Assembly (NCBI GenBank): GCA_016185015.1
Contig: JACPOI010000015.1
Span: forward strand, 177,964 to 241,963
Source: Burkholderiales bacterium
GTDB lineage: Bacteria; Pseudomonadota; Gammaproteobacteria; Burkholderiales; Burkholderiaceae_C
Reading direction: 5' to 3'
DNA: 64,000 bases
Positions 32,405 to 41,836 of this stretch are shown one piece after another. The translations under genes and the position numbers were made by a program. Numbering within the stretch: position 1 is the stretch's first letter; each line of letters opens with the position of its first letter. Below the pieces are notes generated by a model. It was given only the letters and a program-made list of their open reading frames with translations, made no database searches and was not told the DNA's origin.

Positions 32405-32974
32405 TCAGCCGCGCCGCCTGCCCGGCAGCATGGCCGTGAGCACGCCGTCCCCGAGCACGAACTGGTGATACAGGGCGGCCGCCGCATGCGCGCCGGCGAC
32501 GAGCAGCAGGGTGTTGCCCAGGACCTCATGCACGTCGCCCCAGTCGAGCAGGCGCGAGAGCGCGGAGTGGGCGATCCAGGGCAGCTCCTGCAGCCGCAGG
32601 CCGCCGAGCAGGGTGAGCGGGGCGTCCTTGCCGGCCAGCGTGAGCAGGGCCGCCAGGGGTGTGAGCAGCACCAGCCCCCACAGCGCGAGGTGCGTCAGTC
32701 GCGCGGCCCGCTGCGTCCAGCCAGCCATCTCGAGTTGCGGTGGGGCCGGTCGAACGGCCAGCCAGAGCAGGCGCAGCAGTGTCAGCACCAGCACGAGGAT
32801 GCCGAGCGATTCGTGCCAGAGCACGCTGCTGCTGGCCGCCGGGTCCAGGCCCTGGCGCAGCAGCCGCTTGAAGCCGTGGGGCTCGACGACGTAGGCCGCG
32901 ACCACGGCCAGGGCCGTGGCCCAATGGAAGAACTGGCTCAGCCAGTCGTAGCGCCGGGGTGTGGATGGGTTCAT
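32405..32974 (-). CDS. Cytochrome b561-type membrane protein
   Basis: A 189-aa four-helix membrane cytochrome. Likely heme ligands are His in FFHWATALAV (helix 1), WHESLGILVLVLTLLRLLWL (helix 2), LTHLALWGLVLLTPLA (helix 3) and DVHEVLGNTLLLVAGAHAAA (helix 4). Such proteins pass electrons between quinones and periplasmic partners such as superoxide. It starts with MNPSTPRRYDWLSQ, the usual family opening. There is no cytochrome c partner nearby. Confidence 0.9.
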   Translation of the reverse strand: MNPSTPRRYDWLSQFFHWATALAVVAAYVVEPHGFKRLLRQGLDPAASSSVLWHESLGILVLVLTLLRLLWLAVRPAPPQLEMAGWTQRAARLTHLALWGLVLLTPLAALLTLAGKDAPLTLLGGLRLQELPWIAHSALSRLLDWGDVHEVLGNTLLLVAGAHAAAALYHQFVLGDGVLTAMLPGRRRG

Positions 32975-33190
32975 GGTGCAGTCCGCCTAAACATGCCGGA
33001 TTGTGGGCCAGCTGCGCGCGGCTTTCCATGATCCTGGGCAAGGTTCGGTGGCGCGGCGTCACCCGCTTGCCATGACGTCTTGCTCTAGCTGATAGTGCGC
33101 ACGTGCCGGGCGCGCGGGCCCGGGCGTGGCTACACTGGTTTGTTGCCAATGTGGCAACCGTGTCCCTTCTTCCCCCACAGACCGCCACCC

Positions 33191-34423
33191 ATGACTTCCC
33201 ATTCCCGTGACCCTGCCGTTGCCGCCCCGGCGCATCCCGGTGGCTGGCTGATGGCCACGCTGCTGCTGCAGATCACCTTCGGTGTCGTGGCCATGACCCT
33301 CTGCCTGCCATCGATGCCGACCTGGGCCACGGAATTCGGTGCCAGCCAGGCCAGCGTGCAGCTGACCTTCAGCGCCTATGTGGCGGCCTTTGGCGGCCTG
33401 CAGCTGGTCTACGGCCCCTGGTCGGACCGCATCGGGCGCAAGCCCCTGCTGCTGGGCGGCATGGCGCTGGTCCTGCTGGGCTCGGTGATCGCGGCGCTGG
33501 CGCCCAATCTGGCGGTGCTGGTGCTGGGGCGTGTGCTCCAGGGGGCAGGCGGCGCGGCGGGCATGTCCGTGGGGCGGGCCATGGTGCAGGATTTTTTCAG
33601 CGGCCGCGAGCGCACGCGCATGATGGCCTACGTGGGCATGGCCATGGGCACCTGCCCGCCGCTGGCCACGCTGCTGGGCGGCCAGGTGCACGTGGTGCTG
33701 GGCTGGCAGGCCAATTTCTGGATCACGGCGGCGCTGGCAGCGCTGGCGCTGCTGGCGGCCTGGCGCGGCCTGCCAACGCGCAAGCCGGTCCATGCGAACG
33801 CCACCCACTGGCTGACCGCGCTGTTCAGTGCCTACGGTCGGCTGCTGCGCGAGCCGACCTTCCTGAGCTACGTGCTCATCATGGCGATGCTCACCTCGGC
33901 GTTCTACTGCTTCCTCTCGGGCGCGCCCATCGTGCTCACGCACTACGGCGTGCCGCCGGACCGCATGGGCTGGTACATCATGGCCGTGCCCATCCCCTAC
34001 ATCTTCGGCAACATGCTGACCAGCCGCCTGGTGCACCACATGGGCGACCGCCGCCTCATGGGGCTGGGCTTCTTCGCGGTGCAGGCCGGGCTGTGGCTCA
34101 TGCTGCTGCTGGCCTGGGGCGGCTTGCACACCCCTTGGGCCTTTGCGCTGCCGCTGACGCTGCTGGGCCTGGGCCACGGCCTGATTGCGCCGCCTGCCAT
34201 CTCGGGGTCGGTGGGCCTGATCCCCGCGCTGGCCGGTGCCGCCGCAGCCGTGGCCGGCGCTTCGCAGCAGGTGATGGGCGCCTTCGGCAGTTATGTGGTG
34301 GGCCTGCTCGACCACGAGGGCCCGGTGAACCTGGGCCTGCTGATGATGGGTTTTTCGCTGATGGGCGGTGTGGCCCAGTTGCTGCTGAGCTACGCGGTCA
34401 GGCGCAAGCCGGTGGTGTTCTGA
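33191..34423 (+). CDS. MFS exporter of the Bcr/CflA type
   Basis: A 410-aa inner-membrane transporter with about twelve membrane segments. Family marks are LPSMPTWATEFGAS after TM1, the loop motif GPWSDRIGRKPLLLGG between TM2 and TM3, and RVLQGAGGAAGMSVGRAMVQ in TM4. It probably exports a drug or small metabolite using the proton gradient. The ATG at 33191 sits after CACAGACCGCCACCC and is the family-type start; the upstream in-frame region is not conserved. Confidence 0.88.
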   Translation: MTSHSRDPAVAAPAHPGGWLMATLLLQITFGVVAMTLCLPSMPTWATEFGASQASVQLTFSAYVAAFGGLQLVYGPWSDRIGRKPLLLGGMALVLLGSVIAALAPNLAVLVLGRVLQGAGGAAGMSVGRAMVQDFFSGRERTRMMAYVGMAMGTCPPLATLLGGQVHVVLGWQANFWITAALAALALLAAWRGLPTRKPVHANATHWLTALFSAYGRLLREPTFLSYVLIMAMLTSAFYCFLSGAPIVLTHYGVPPDRMGWYIMAVPIPYIFGNMLTSRLVHHMGDRRLMGLGFFAVQAGLWLMLLLAWGGLHTPWAFALPLTLLGLGHGLIAPPAISGSVGLIPALAGAAAAVAGASQQVMGAFGSYVVGLLDHEGPVNLGLLMMGFSLMGGVAQLLLSYAVRRKPVVF

Positions 34424-34430
34424 AGGCGCC

Positions 34431-36602
34431 CTAGCGACGGCTCAGGCGCAGGGCGTTGCCTATGACCGAGGCGGAGCTCAGGCTCATGGCCAGGGCGGCC
34501 ACCATGGGCGAGAGCAGCCAGCCGGTGAACGGATACAGCAAGCCCGCCGCGAGCGGAATGCCCAGCGCGTTGTAGAGGAACGCGAACATCAGGTTCTGCT
34601 TCATGTTGCGCACGGTGTCGACCGAGAGCAGGCGCGCCACCGCGATACCGCGCAGATCGCCCTTGACCAGGGTGACCTGGGCGCTGTTCATGGCCACATC
34701 GGTGCCGGTGCCCATGGCCACGCCCACGTCGGCCTTGGCGAGTGCGGGTGCGTCGTTGATGCCGTCGCCCGCCATGGCCACCACACGTCCTTCGCGCTGA
34801 AGCCGCTCGACCAGGGCCAGCTTGTCGGCAGGCTTCACTTCGCCGTGCACTTCATCGATGCCGAGCTTCAAGCCCACGGCCCGCGCCGTGGTGAGCCCGT
34901 CGCCGGTGGCCATGACGATGCGCAGGCCCGCGGCCTTGAGCGTGGACAGGGCCTCGGGTGTGCTGGGCTTGATGGGGTCGGACACCGCCAGCAGGCCGGC
35001 GAGCTGGCCGTCCACTGCGAGGTACATCACGCTGGCGCCTTCGGTGCGCAGGTTTTCGGCCTGAGTGCTCAGCGTGTTCACGACAACGCCGGCCTGTTGC
35101 ATCAGCGCGGTGTTGCCCAGGACGAGGGCACGCTTGCCCACCGTGCCGCGCACGCCGATGCCCGAGCTGGATTCGAACTGTTCGGGGCTGTCCAGCGCCA
35201 GGCCACGCGTGCGCGCGGCCTGCACGATGGCGGCGGCCAGCGGGTGTTCACTGCCCTGGTCCAGGCTGGCGGCCAGGCGCAGCACCTCGTCGTCGGTGAA
35301 CCCCGGGGCGGCGATGGTCTGCTCGAAGGCCGGGCGGCCTTCGGTCAGGGTGCCGGTCTTGTCGATGATCAGCGTGTCGATCTGGCAGAACTTCTCGATG
35401 GCCGCCGCATCGCGGAACAGCACGCCGTGCGTGGCGCCCCGGCCGGTGGCGACCATGATGGACATGGGCGTGGCCAGACCCAGCGCGCAGGGGCAGGCGA
35501 TGATGAGCACCGCCACTGCGTTGATCAAACCGTAGACCCAGCTTGGCTCGGGCCCCCACAGGCCCCAGGCCAGCAGGGTCAGCACGGCGATGGCGACGAC
35601 GACCAGCACGAAATAACCGGCCACGACGTCGGCCAGGCGCTGCATGGGCGCGCGCGAGCGCTGCGCCTGGGCCACCATCTGCACGATCTGCGCCAGCATG
35701 GTGGCCGAGCCCACGCGCTCCGAGCGCATGACCAGCGCGCCGCTGGTGTTCATGGTGGCGCCGATGACCTTGTCGCCAGCGCGTTTGGTGACGGGCAGCG
35801 GCTCGCCGGTGAGCATGGATTCGTCCACCGCGCTGCGGCCTTCGGTCACGGTGCCGTCGACCGGCACCTTCTCGCCCGGGCGGATGCGCAGCAGGTCCCC
35901 GACGTGGACATGCGCCAGCGGCACGTCTTCTTCCGTGCCGTCGTTGCGGATGCGCCGGGCCGTCTTGGGCGCCAGGCCCAGCAGGGACTTGATGGCAGCC
36001 GAGGTCTGCGAGCGCGCCTTGAGTTCGAGCACCTGGCCCAGCAGGGTGAGCGAGATGATGACGGCCGCGGCCTCGAAATAGACGCCCACACGGCCCATGG
36101 AGACGAAGCTGTCCGGGAAACTCTGCGGCGCGACGGTGGCCAGCACGCTGTAGACAAAGGCGGAGCCGGTGCCCAGGCTGATGAGGGTCCACATGTTCGG
36201 GCTGCGGTTCACCACCGACTGCCAGCCGCGCACGAAGAAAGGCCAGCCCGCCCACAGCACGATGGGCAGCGAGAGGACGAACTCCACCCAGGTCTGGGTG
36301 GCGGCGCTGAAAAGGGCCAGTGTGTGGCCGGCCATGGCCAGCAGGGTAACCACCACGGTGAGGGGCAGCGTCCACCAGAAGCGGTGCTGGAAATCGCGCA
36401 GCTCGGGGTTGTCGTCTTCCTCCAGCGTGGGCATGACGGGTTCGAGCGTCATGCCGCACTTGGGACAGGTGCCCGGGTGGTCCTGCCGGATCTCCGGGTG
36501 CATGGGGCAGGTGTAGACGGTGCCTGCTGCCGGGGGCACCACCGGCGCGGCCGGCGTGGTGGCCGGGGGATGGTGATGCGTGTGATCGTGCGGCTGGTTC
36601 AT
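34431..36602 (-). CDS. Copper-type P1B ATPase
   Basis: A 723-aa metal-exporting P-type ATPase. The N-terminus is His-rich (HDHTHHHPP) and carries a YHS-like heavy-metal-binding unit, YTCPMHPEI with GTCPKCGM (residues 30-53), instead of an HMA domain. The transmembrane metal site is CPC (370-372). The phosphorylation site is DKTGTLT (Asp414), the actuator is MLTGEPLPV, and [10 protein letters not shown] closes the ATP site. It should remove Cu(I) (or Ag(I)) from the cytoplasm. The SHOCT gene lies 20 bases upstream in the same direction. Confidence 0.93.
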   Translation of the reverse strand: MNQPHDHTHHHPPATTPAAPVVPPAAGTVYTCPMHPEIRQDHPGTCPKCGMTLEPVMPTLEEDDNPELRDFQHRFWWTLPLTVVVTLLAMAGHTLALFSAATQTWVEFVLSLPIVLWAGWPFFVRGWQSVVNRSPNMWTLISLGTGSAFVYSVLATVAPQSFPDSFVSMGRVGVYFEAAAVIISLTLLGQVLELKARSQTSAAIKSLLGLAPKTARRIRNDGTEEDVPLAHVHVGDLLRIRPGEKVPVDGTVTEGRSAVDESMLTGEPLPVTKRAGDKVIGATMNTSGALVMRSERVGSATMLAQIVQMVAQAQRSRAPMQRLADVVAGYFVLVVVAIAVLTLLAWGLWGPEPSWVYGLINAVAVLIIACPCALGLATPMSIMVATGRGATHGVLFRDAAAIEKFCQIDTLIIDKTGTLTEGRPAFEQTIAAPGFTDDEVLRLAASLDQGSEHPLAAAIVQAARTRGLALDSPEQFESSSGIGVRGTVGKRALVLGNTALMQQAGVVVNTLSTQAENLRTEGASVMYLAVDGQLAGLLAVSDPIKPSTPEALSTLKAAGLRIVMATGDGLTTARAVGLKLGIDEVHGEVKPADKLALVERLQREGRVVAMAGDGINDAPALAKADVGVAMGTGTDVAMNSAQVTLVKGDLRGIAVARLLSVDTVRNMKQNLMFAFLYNALGIPLAAGLLYPFTGWLLSPMVAALAMSLSSASVIGNALRLSRR

Positions 36603-36622
36603 GGCAGTGGCGGCCGGGGGTG

Positions 36623-36859
36623 TCAGCTTCCAGGCTGGTCGCGGTCGAGCAGGGCCTTGGCCTGTTCATAGGCTTCGGGCGTGATCTCTCCGCTGGCTAG
36701 GCGCCGGCGCAGGATCTCATGCGGTGTTTCGCGGTCCCGGCGCCGGGCGCGTTTCCCGGGGCTGAGCACTGTGAACCAGACCACCAGAATCAGCACCAGC
36801 CAGATGAACCACCAGAAGCTGTGCATGCCGCCCATGTAATAGCCGTATTCGGAGAACAT
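36623..36859 (-). CDS. SHOCT-domain membrane protein
   Basis: A 78-aa protein. A single membrane helix ([18 protein letters not shown]) follows a short HxxW-rich start (GYYMGGMHS). The C-terminus is a SHOCT helix pair, [25 protein letters not shown] proteins often accompany membrane ATPases and secretion genes. Co-directional with the copper ATPase and upstream of it. The ATG at 36859 follows GAGGAGG; a longer in-frame start lacks conservation. Confidence 0.85.
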   Translation of the reverse strand: MFSEYGYYMGGMHSFWWFIWLVLILVVWFTVLSPGKRARRRDRETPHEILRRRLASGEITPEAYEQAKALLDRDQPGS

Positions 36860-36989
36860 GGTCCACCTCCTCGAGGCTGACGTGTGGCCAGGGGTGCCCG
36901 TGCGCCACGCACGTCCGTCGATCTGCGGTTGTGGCACCGAAGCCCGGTCTTGTCAACTGCGGCCCGGCGCGGCGACGCAGTGCCCGGGC

Positions 36990-38033
36990 TCAGTCCCGGT
37001 AGACGATGCGGTTGCGCCCGGCGCCCTTGGCCTGCAGCATGGCCTGGTCGGCGATGTCGATGGAGGCGGCCAGGGCGCGCCCGGCCATGACTTCCGCCAC
37101 GCCGATCGAGACGGTGACCGGCGCCGGCCCCGCGAGCTCGGCCACGGCGCGGCGCAATTTTTCGGCGACCAGCAGGGCGTCCTCGTGCTGCGTGCCGGGC
37201 AGGCAGACCAGAAACTCCTCGCCGCCCCAGCGCATGACGCTGTCGTCCGGGCGCAGCACGCCGCGCAGTGCCGTGGCCACCTTGTGCAGCACCTGGTCGC
37301 CCACCGCGTGACCCAGCTTGTCGTTGACGGCCTTGAAGTGGTCGACGTCGACCATCAGCAGGAAGGACAGCGGGTCCGATGGGGTGCGACGCAGCAGGCG
37401 GCGCTCGATGATGGGCAGGGCATGCCGGTTCAGCACGCCGGTGAGCGCGTCGTGGTTGACGGCCTGTTCCAGGGTGGTGCGTTCGGCCAGCGAGGTCAGC
37501 ACAGATGAAAACAGCTCACCCAGCGCGGTGAAGAGGCTTTCGCCGACTTCGTGGAAGTAGTCTTCGTGGTCGGCGTAGATGACGAACAGCCCGCCCATGC
37601 CGGACAGCGTTGATTTCAGTGGCACCGCCATCACGCTGCGCACGCCATGCGCCTGTGCCAGCTCGCGCCAGGGCCCGTAGGGCGAGTCCAGGGAGACGGG
37701 GAACTGCTCCGGGGCCTTGCCGCCCAGGGTGCGAAAGACCGGGCCGGGCTCGGTCAGACGGCTGCGCCGGATGAGGGTGCGCGCGGCATAGTCGCTGGCC
37801 ACGCCGGCGTAGGCCTGGGGCTGGATGACGTCGGATTTTTCGTCGCCGAACCAGGTCCATGCCAGGCGGATGTGCTGGCTGGCGCCGCACATGGCGACAC
37901 AGACACCGCGTACCAGTTCGAGTTCATCGCGCACGGCCATCAGCCGTGCGGCGCTGGCGATCAGCGTTTCGGCGATCAGGGCGCGTTCGGCGAGCGGGTC
38001 CAGCGGCACGCCGGGGGTAGTGGTTGGGGTCAT
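36990..38033 (-). CDS. Diguanylate cyclase with N-terminal GAF domain
   Basis: A 347-aa soluble protein. Residues 20-170 are a GAF-type sensor (LIASAARLMAVRDELELVRG, then GVRSVMAVPLKS). The GGDEF domain follows: NHDALTGVLNRHALPIIERR, DVDHFKAVNDKLGHAVGDQV, and the active site RWGGEEFLVCLPG, with an RPDD inhibitory site just before. Activity therefore looks intact and product-inhibited. It lies downstream of the aor regulator in the same direction, 129 bases apart. It may feed the riboswitch at 27727. Confidence 0.92.
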   Translation of the reverse strand: MTPTTTPGVPLDPLAERALIAETLIASAARLMAVRDELELVRGVCVAMCGASQHIRLAWTWFGDEKSDVIQPQAYAGVASDYAARTLIRRSRLTEPGPVFRTLGGKAPEQFPVSLDSPYGPWRELAQAHGVRSVMAVPLKSTLSGMGGLFVIYADHEDYFHEVGESLFTALGELFSSVLTSLAERTTLEQAVNHDALTGVLNRHALPIIERRLLRRTPSDPLSFLLMVDVDHFKAVNDKLGHAVGDQVLHKVATALRGVLRPDDSVMRWGGEEFLVCLPGTQHEDALLVAEKLRRAVAELAGPAPVTVSIGVAEVMAGRALAASIDIADQAMLQAKGAGRNRIVYRD

Positions 38034-38162
38034 CGCTGTTGTGCTGCCCGGTGGGAGGAAGGGCAGCTCTGGGAGCCGCGTGGGGGATGTCCGGCAGGGT
38101 GTTCGGGGCGCCTGGACCGGCCAGGCGATGGGGTGGTGGTGCAGGCCAGACCGAGGGGGCGT

Positions 38163-39290
38163 TCAGTCGCGCTTGCCGGTGCCGAGCTTGCGATAGACCG
38201 TGGCGCGGCTGATGCCCAGGTTGCGCGCGGCCTGGGCCACGTTGCCGCGGGCTTCTTCCACGGCCTTGCGGATCAGGCTGGTTTCCACGTCGCGCAGCGG
38301 CAGGGTGGTGGCCGGCGTGCCGGCCATGCGCAGCGCCATGGTGGGGCCGGCGGCGCGGCCCACCAGTTCGGCACGCGCCTGCAGGCGCAGGCCGGACCAT
38401 AGCGGCACTTCCACCGGCTGGCCCTGGCGTGCGGCGTCGAACAGCATTTCCCAGGGCAGGGCGAAGAGGTCGCGGCTGTGCAGCTCGTTGTGCTGGTTGC
38501 CGGCCAGCGGGGGCAGCAGCTGGCGCGCCGCGCGGTTGCTGGCGCACACCAGGCCGTCGGCGTCCAGTGCCAGCAGGCCGTCGGCGTCGTCGCCCAGCGG
38601 CATGCCGGGCCAGTTCATGCGCAACAGGAGGCGATGCGGGCGCTGCAGCAGCAGCGCGTTTTCGATGCGGCGCGCGGCGTGCGTGGCCAGGTGGCGCAAC
38701 TCGGGGCGCTCGGCGGCTTCGATGCCGGTGAGGTCGAGCATGCCGACGCAGCGGCCGTCGGGGCCGAACAGGGGCGAGCCGGCGCAGCTGTAGACCGAGG
38801 TGTCCTGGAAGAAGTGTTCGCCGCGGTGCAGCCAGACCGGCTGCAGCTCGCGCAGCGCCGCGCCGATGGCCGTGGTGCCCACGCTGTTTTCGGAGAGGTT
38901 CACGCCGACGCGGGTGATGAGGGCGGCACGGCGGTCGCTGCGGTCGACGGGGCCGTCGGTGTCGATCACCACACCTTCATGGTTGGTGAGGATGGCGAAG
39001 TAGCGCGTGTCGGCCAGGGCGCCGCCGAGCTGCTTGAGGATGGGGCGCGCGGCCTGCATGAGCTTGTGGTTGGCCTCCGAGGCCTGGCGCATGACGGCGG
39101 CCGAGACGGCCTCGAAGTTCACGCGCTCCTGCGGGCGCAGGCCGCGGGCCAGGCAGCGCTGCCAGCTCTGCGCGATCCAGGGTTCGACCAGGCCGCCGGC
39201 CAGCGGCGCAGCTTCCTGCAGGGCGAGCTGGCGAGCCTGCGCGATGCGCGCGAGGCGGGAGACGGGTTGGGGAGCGGGCGTGGCATGCAT
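38163..39290 (-). CDS. GAF-Fis transcriptional regulator of the aldehyde oxidoreductase operon
   Basis: A 375-aa protein resembling AcoR-type activators but without the central AAA+ sigma-54 domain. The N-terminal region (PWIAQSWQRCLARGLRPQER) is typical of AcoR. A GAF domain lies at about 90-220 (GVNLSENSVGTTAIGAALRE, then YSCAGSPLFGPDGRCVGMLD). A PAS-like stretch follows, and the C-terminal Fis helix-turn-helix is VEEARGNVAQAARNLGISRA with TVYRKL. It is divergent from aorA. Without AAA+ it would act at a sigma-70 promoter. ATG 39290 is taken; starts at 39326 or 39329 are possible. Confidence 0.85.
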   Translation of the reverse strand: MHATPAPQPVSRLARIAQARQLALQEAAPLAGGLVEPWIAQSWQRCLARGLRPQERVNFEAVSAAVMRQASEANHKLMQAARPILKQLGGALADTRYFAILTNHEGVVIDTDGPVDRSDRRAALITRVGVNLSENSVGTTAIGAALRELQPVWLHRGEHFFQDTSVYSCAGSPLFGPDGRCVGMLDLTGIEAAERPELRHLATHAARRIENALLLQRPHRLLLRMNWPGMPLGDDADGLLALDADGLVCASNRAARQLLPPLAGNQHNELHSRDLFALPWEMLFDAARQGQPVEVPLWSGLRLQARAELVGRAAGPTMALRMAGTPATTLPLRDVETSLIRKAVEEARGNVAQAARNLGISRATVYRKLGTGKRD

Positions 39291-39394
39291 GGCGGTATGC
39301 GGTGGCGGTTCGTGCCTGACGCGCATCATGCCAGCGTTTGGCATTCTTGGGGCGGTGTTGCATTTTGAGAATAAAGCTCGCCGACGCCATAGCC

Positions 39395-39414
39395 GACTAG
39401 GGTTCTCCCTAGTC
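39395..39414. promoter_or_regulatory. Palindrome upstream of aorA, site 1
   Basis: GACTAGGG-TTCT-CCCTAGTC has perfect eight-base arms. It lies midway in the divergent gap between the regulator and aorA and is a candidate binding site for the GAF-Fis regulator. Confidence 0.5.
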
Positions 39415-39440
39415 ACTCCGGGAGGCCGCAATTCAAGAAT

Positions 39441-39464
39441 GCCTATGCACAACGATTCATAGGC
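39441..39464. promoter_or_regulatory. Palindrome upstream of aorA, site 2
   Basis: GCCTATG-N10-CATAGGC has perfect seven-base arms and lies 34 bases before the aorA start. It could be a regulator site or a 5' leader hairpin. Confidence 0.4.
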
Positions 39465-39497
39465 AAAGTGCCGCGGCACGAACCCCAGGAGAGCTCC

Positions 39498-39974
39498 ATG
39501 CAAAAGGTGTTGCACATCAACGCAGACAAGTGCACCGGCTGTCTGCAGTGCGAAATGGCCTGTTCCTTCGAGAACTACGGCACCTTCGCCACCGCCAAGT
39601 CGCGTATCAAGGTATTCGACTTCCACCACACCGGCAAGAAAGTGCCCTACACCTGCACCCAGTGCGACGAGGCCTGGTGCCTGCACGCCTGCCCGGTGGA
39701 GGCCATCACGGTCAACAAGGAGACCGGCGCCAAGGTGGTGAACGACTCGACCTGCGTGGGCTGCAAGGTCTGCACCATCGCCTGCCCCTTCGGCACCATC
39801 AACTACGTGCAGGAAACCGGCAAGGTGCAGAAATGCGACCTGTGCGGCGGCGAGCCGGCCTGTGCCGACGCCTGCCCGACCGGGGCCATCACCTTCATCG
39901 ACGCCAACTGGACCGGCCTGGGCAAGATGGAACAGTGGGCCAACAAGCTCGGCAACCAACCCTCTGCGACTTAA
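39498..39974 (+). CDS. aorA: Aldehyde oxidoreductase small Fe-S subunit
   Basis: A 158-aa ferredoxin-like electron-transfer subunit with 16 cysteines for four [4Fe-4S] clusters: C12/15/18/22, C53/56/61/65, C86/89/92/96 and C113/116/122/126. The order CTGCLQCEMAC, CTQCDEAWC, CVGCKVCTIAC and CDLCGGEPACADAC matches the AorA subunit of the tungsten aldehyde oxidoreductase described in Aromatoleum. It should shuttle electrons between the W-subunit and the FAD subunit AorC. ATG 39498 follows AGGAGAGCTCC. Confidence 0.92.
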   Translation: MQKVLHINADKCTGCLQCEMACSFENYGTFATAKSRIKVFDFHHTGKKVPYTCTQCDEAWCLHACPVEAITVNKETGAKVVNDSTCVGCKVCTIACPFGTINYVQETGKVQKCDLCGGEPACADACPTGAITFIDANWTGLGKMEQWANKLGNQPSAT

Positions 39975-39985
39975 GGAGAAACATC

Positions 39986-41833
39986 ATGTCTTGGGCAGGA
40001 AAAATTCTCCGCGTCGATCTGACGAAGGGCACCGTGAAGTCGGAGCCGCTGAACATGGACTGGGCGCACGCCTACCTGGGCTCGCGCGGCCTGGGCTCCA
40101 AATACCTGGTGGAAGAGGTGGACGCCAAGGTCGACCCGCTCTCGCCGGCCAACAAGATCATCTGGGCCACCGGCCCGCTGACCGGCACCATGGCCTCCAC
40201 GGGCGGGCGCTACACCGTCATCACCAAGAGCCCGCTGACGGGCGCCATCGCCTGCTCCAACTCGGGCGGCTACTGGGGCGCCGAGTTCAAGATGGCTGGC
40301 TGGGACATGGTGATCTTCGAAGGCAAGAGCCCGAAGCCGGTCTACCTGTATGTGAACGACGACGTGGCCGAGTTGCGTGACGCCGGCCACCTCTGGGGCC
40401 AGAGCGTCTGGAAGACCGAGGAGGCGCTCAAAAAGAGCCTGCAGGACCCGCTGCTGCGCGTCTCCAGCATCGGCAAGGCCGGTGAAAACGGCGTGCTGTT
40501 CGCTGCCGTGGTGAACGACCTGCACCGCGCGGCTGGCCGCTCGGGCGTGGGCACGGTGATGGGCAGCAAGAACCTGAAGGCGATTGCCGTGCGCGGCACC
40601 AAGGGCGTGGGCAATATCCGCGACCCCAAGGCCTTCATGAAGGCCGTGAAGGAGAAGAAGCAGATCCTCAAGGACAACGCGGTCACCGGCCAGGGCCTGC
40701 CGGCCTACGGCACCCAGGTGCTGATGAACGTGATCAACGAGGTGGGCGCGCTGCCCACGCGCAACCACCAGGACGTGCAGTTCGAAGGCGCCAAGGACAT
40801 CTCGGCCGAGGCCATGGCCACGCCGCGCAAGACCGACGGCAAGAAGCAGCTGGTGACCAACCAGGCCTGCTTCGGCTGCACCATCGCCTGCGGGCGCATC
40901 AGCAAGATGGACGAGGGCCACTTCACGGTGGCCAACAAGCCACAGTACTGGGGCGCCTCCGGCGGCCTGGAGTACGAAGCGGCCTGGGCGCTGGGCGCGG
41001 CCAACGGCGTGAACGACCTGGAGTGCCTGCAGTACGCCACCATGATCTGCAACGAGGAAGGCATCGACCCCATCAGCTTCGGCGCCACCGTGGGCGCGGT
41101 GATGGAGCTGTATGAAAAAGGCGTCCTGACCAAGGAGCAGATCGGCATCGAGGCGCCCTTCGGCTCGGCCAAGGCGCTGGCCTTCCTGGTGGACGAGACG
41201 GTGCACGGCCGCGGCTTCGGCAAGGAGATCGGCCAGGGCAGCAAGCGCCTGACCGCCAAGTACGGCCACCCCGAGCTGTCCATGACCTCCAAGGGCCAGG
41301 AGTTCCCGGCCTACGACGGGCGCGGCATCCAGGGCATCGGCCTGGCCTACGCCACCAGCAACCGCGGTGGCTGCCACCTGCGGGGGTACACCATCGCCTC
41401 GGAAGTGCTGGGCATTCCGGTCAAGACCGATCCGTTGGCGCACGAGGGCAAGCCCGAGCTGGTGAAGGCCTTCCAGGACGCGACTGCGGCTTTCGACTCG
41501 TCGGGCCTGTGCGTGTTCACCACTTTTGCCTGGGGGCTGGCCGACCTGGCGCCGCAGTTGCAGGGTGCGATTGGCGAGCAGTACACGACCGAGGAGCTGG
41601 AGAAGATCGGCGAGCGCATCTGGAACATGGAGCGCGAGTTCAACAACCGCGCCGGCCTGACCAAGGCGGACGACTCTTTGCCGAAGCGCCTGCTGACCGA
41701 GCCCGCCAAGACCGGCCCGGCCAAGGGCAAGGTCAACGAGCTGGCCAAGATGCTGCCCAAGTACTACGAGGTGCGCGGCTGGGACACCGAAGGCCGGCCC
41801 ACGCCCGCGACCAAGAAGCGTCTGGGGCTCTGA
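39986..41833 (+). CDS. aorB: Tungsten-dependent aldehyde oxidoreductase, large subunit
   Basis: A 615-aa AOR-family catalytic subunit that oxidises aldehydes to acids at a tungsto-bispterin centre. The N-terminus (MSWAGKILRVDLTKGTV) and TGPLTGTMASTGGRYTVITK are family signatures. The [4Fe-4S] site is C295, C298 and C302 (CFGCTIAC) with the distant C509 (SSGLCVF). Pterin-contact regions such as GLEYEAAWALGAANGVNDLE are present. Length is normal. The ribosome site TTAAGGAG precedes ATG 39986. Tungsten rather than molybdenum follows from family knowledge and from the tup operon in the window. Confidence 0.94.
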   Translation: MSWAGKILRVDLTKGTVKSEPLNMDWAHAYLGSRGLGSKYLVEEVDAKVDPLSPANKIIWATGPLTGTMASTGGRYTVITKSPLTGAIACSNSGGYWGAEFKMAGWDMVIFEGKSPKPVYLYVNDDVAELRDAGHLWGQSVWKTEEALKKSLQDPLLRVSSIGKAGENGVLFAAVVNDLHRAAGRSGVGTVMGSKNLKAIAVRGTKGVGNIRDPKAFMKAVKEKKQILKDNAVTGQGLPAYGTQVLMNVINEVGALPTRNHQDVQFEGAKDISAEAMATPRKTDGKKQLVTNQACFGCTIACGRISKMDEGHFTVANKPQYWGASGGLEYEAAWALGAANGVNDLECLQYATMICNEEGIDPISFGATVGAVMELYEKGVLTKEQIGIEAPFGSAKALAFLVDETVHGRGFGKEIGQGSKRLTAKYGHPELSMTSKGQEFPAYDGRGIQGIGLAYATSNRGGCHLRGYTIASEVLGIPVKTDPLAHEGKPELVKAFQDATAAFDSSGLCVFTTFAWGLADLAPQLQGAIGEQYTTEELEKIGERIWNMEREFNNRAGLTKADDSLPKRLLTEPAKTGPAKGKVNELAKMLPKYYEVRGWDTEGRPTPATKKRLGL

Positions 41834-41836
41834 GTC

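Noticed and set aside
39330..39375. Possible sigma-54 promoter (TTGGCA... TTGCA) upstream of aorA
   Set aside because: The GG and GC elements do not have the required ten-base spacing, and the adjacent regulator lacks an AAA+ domain.
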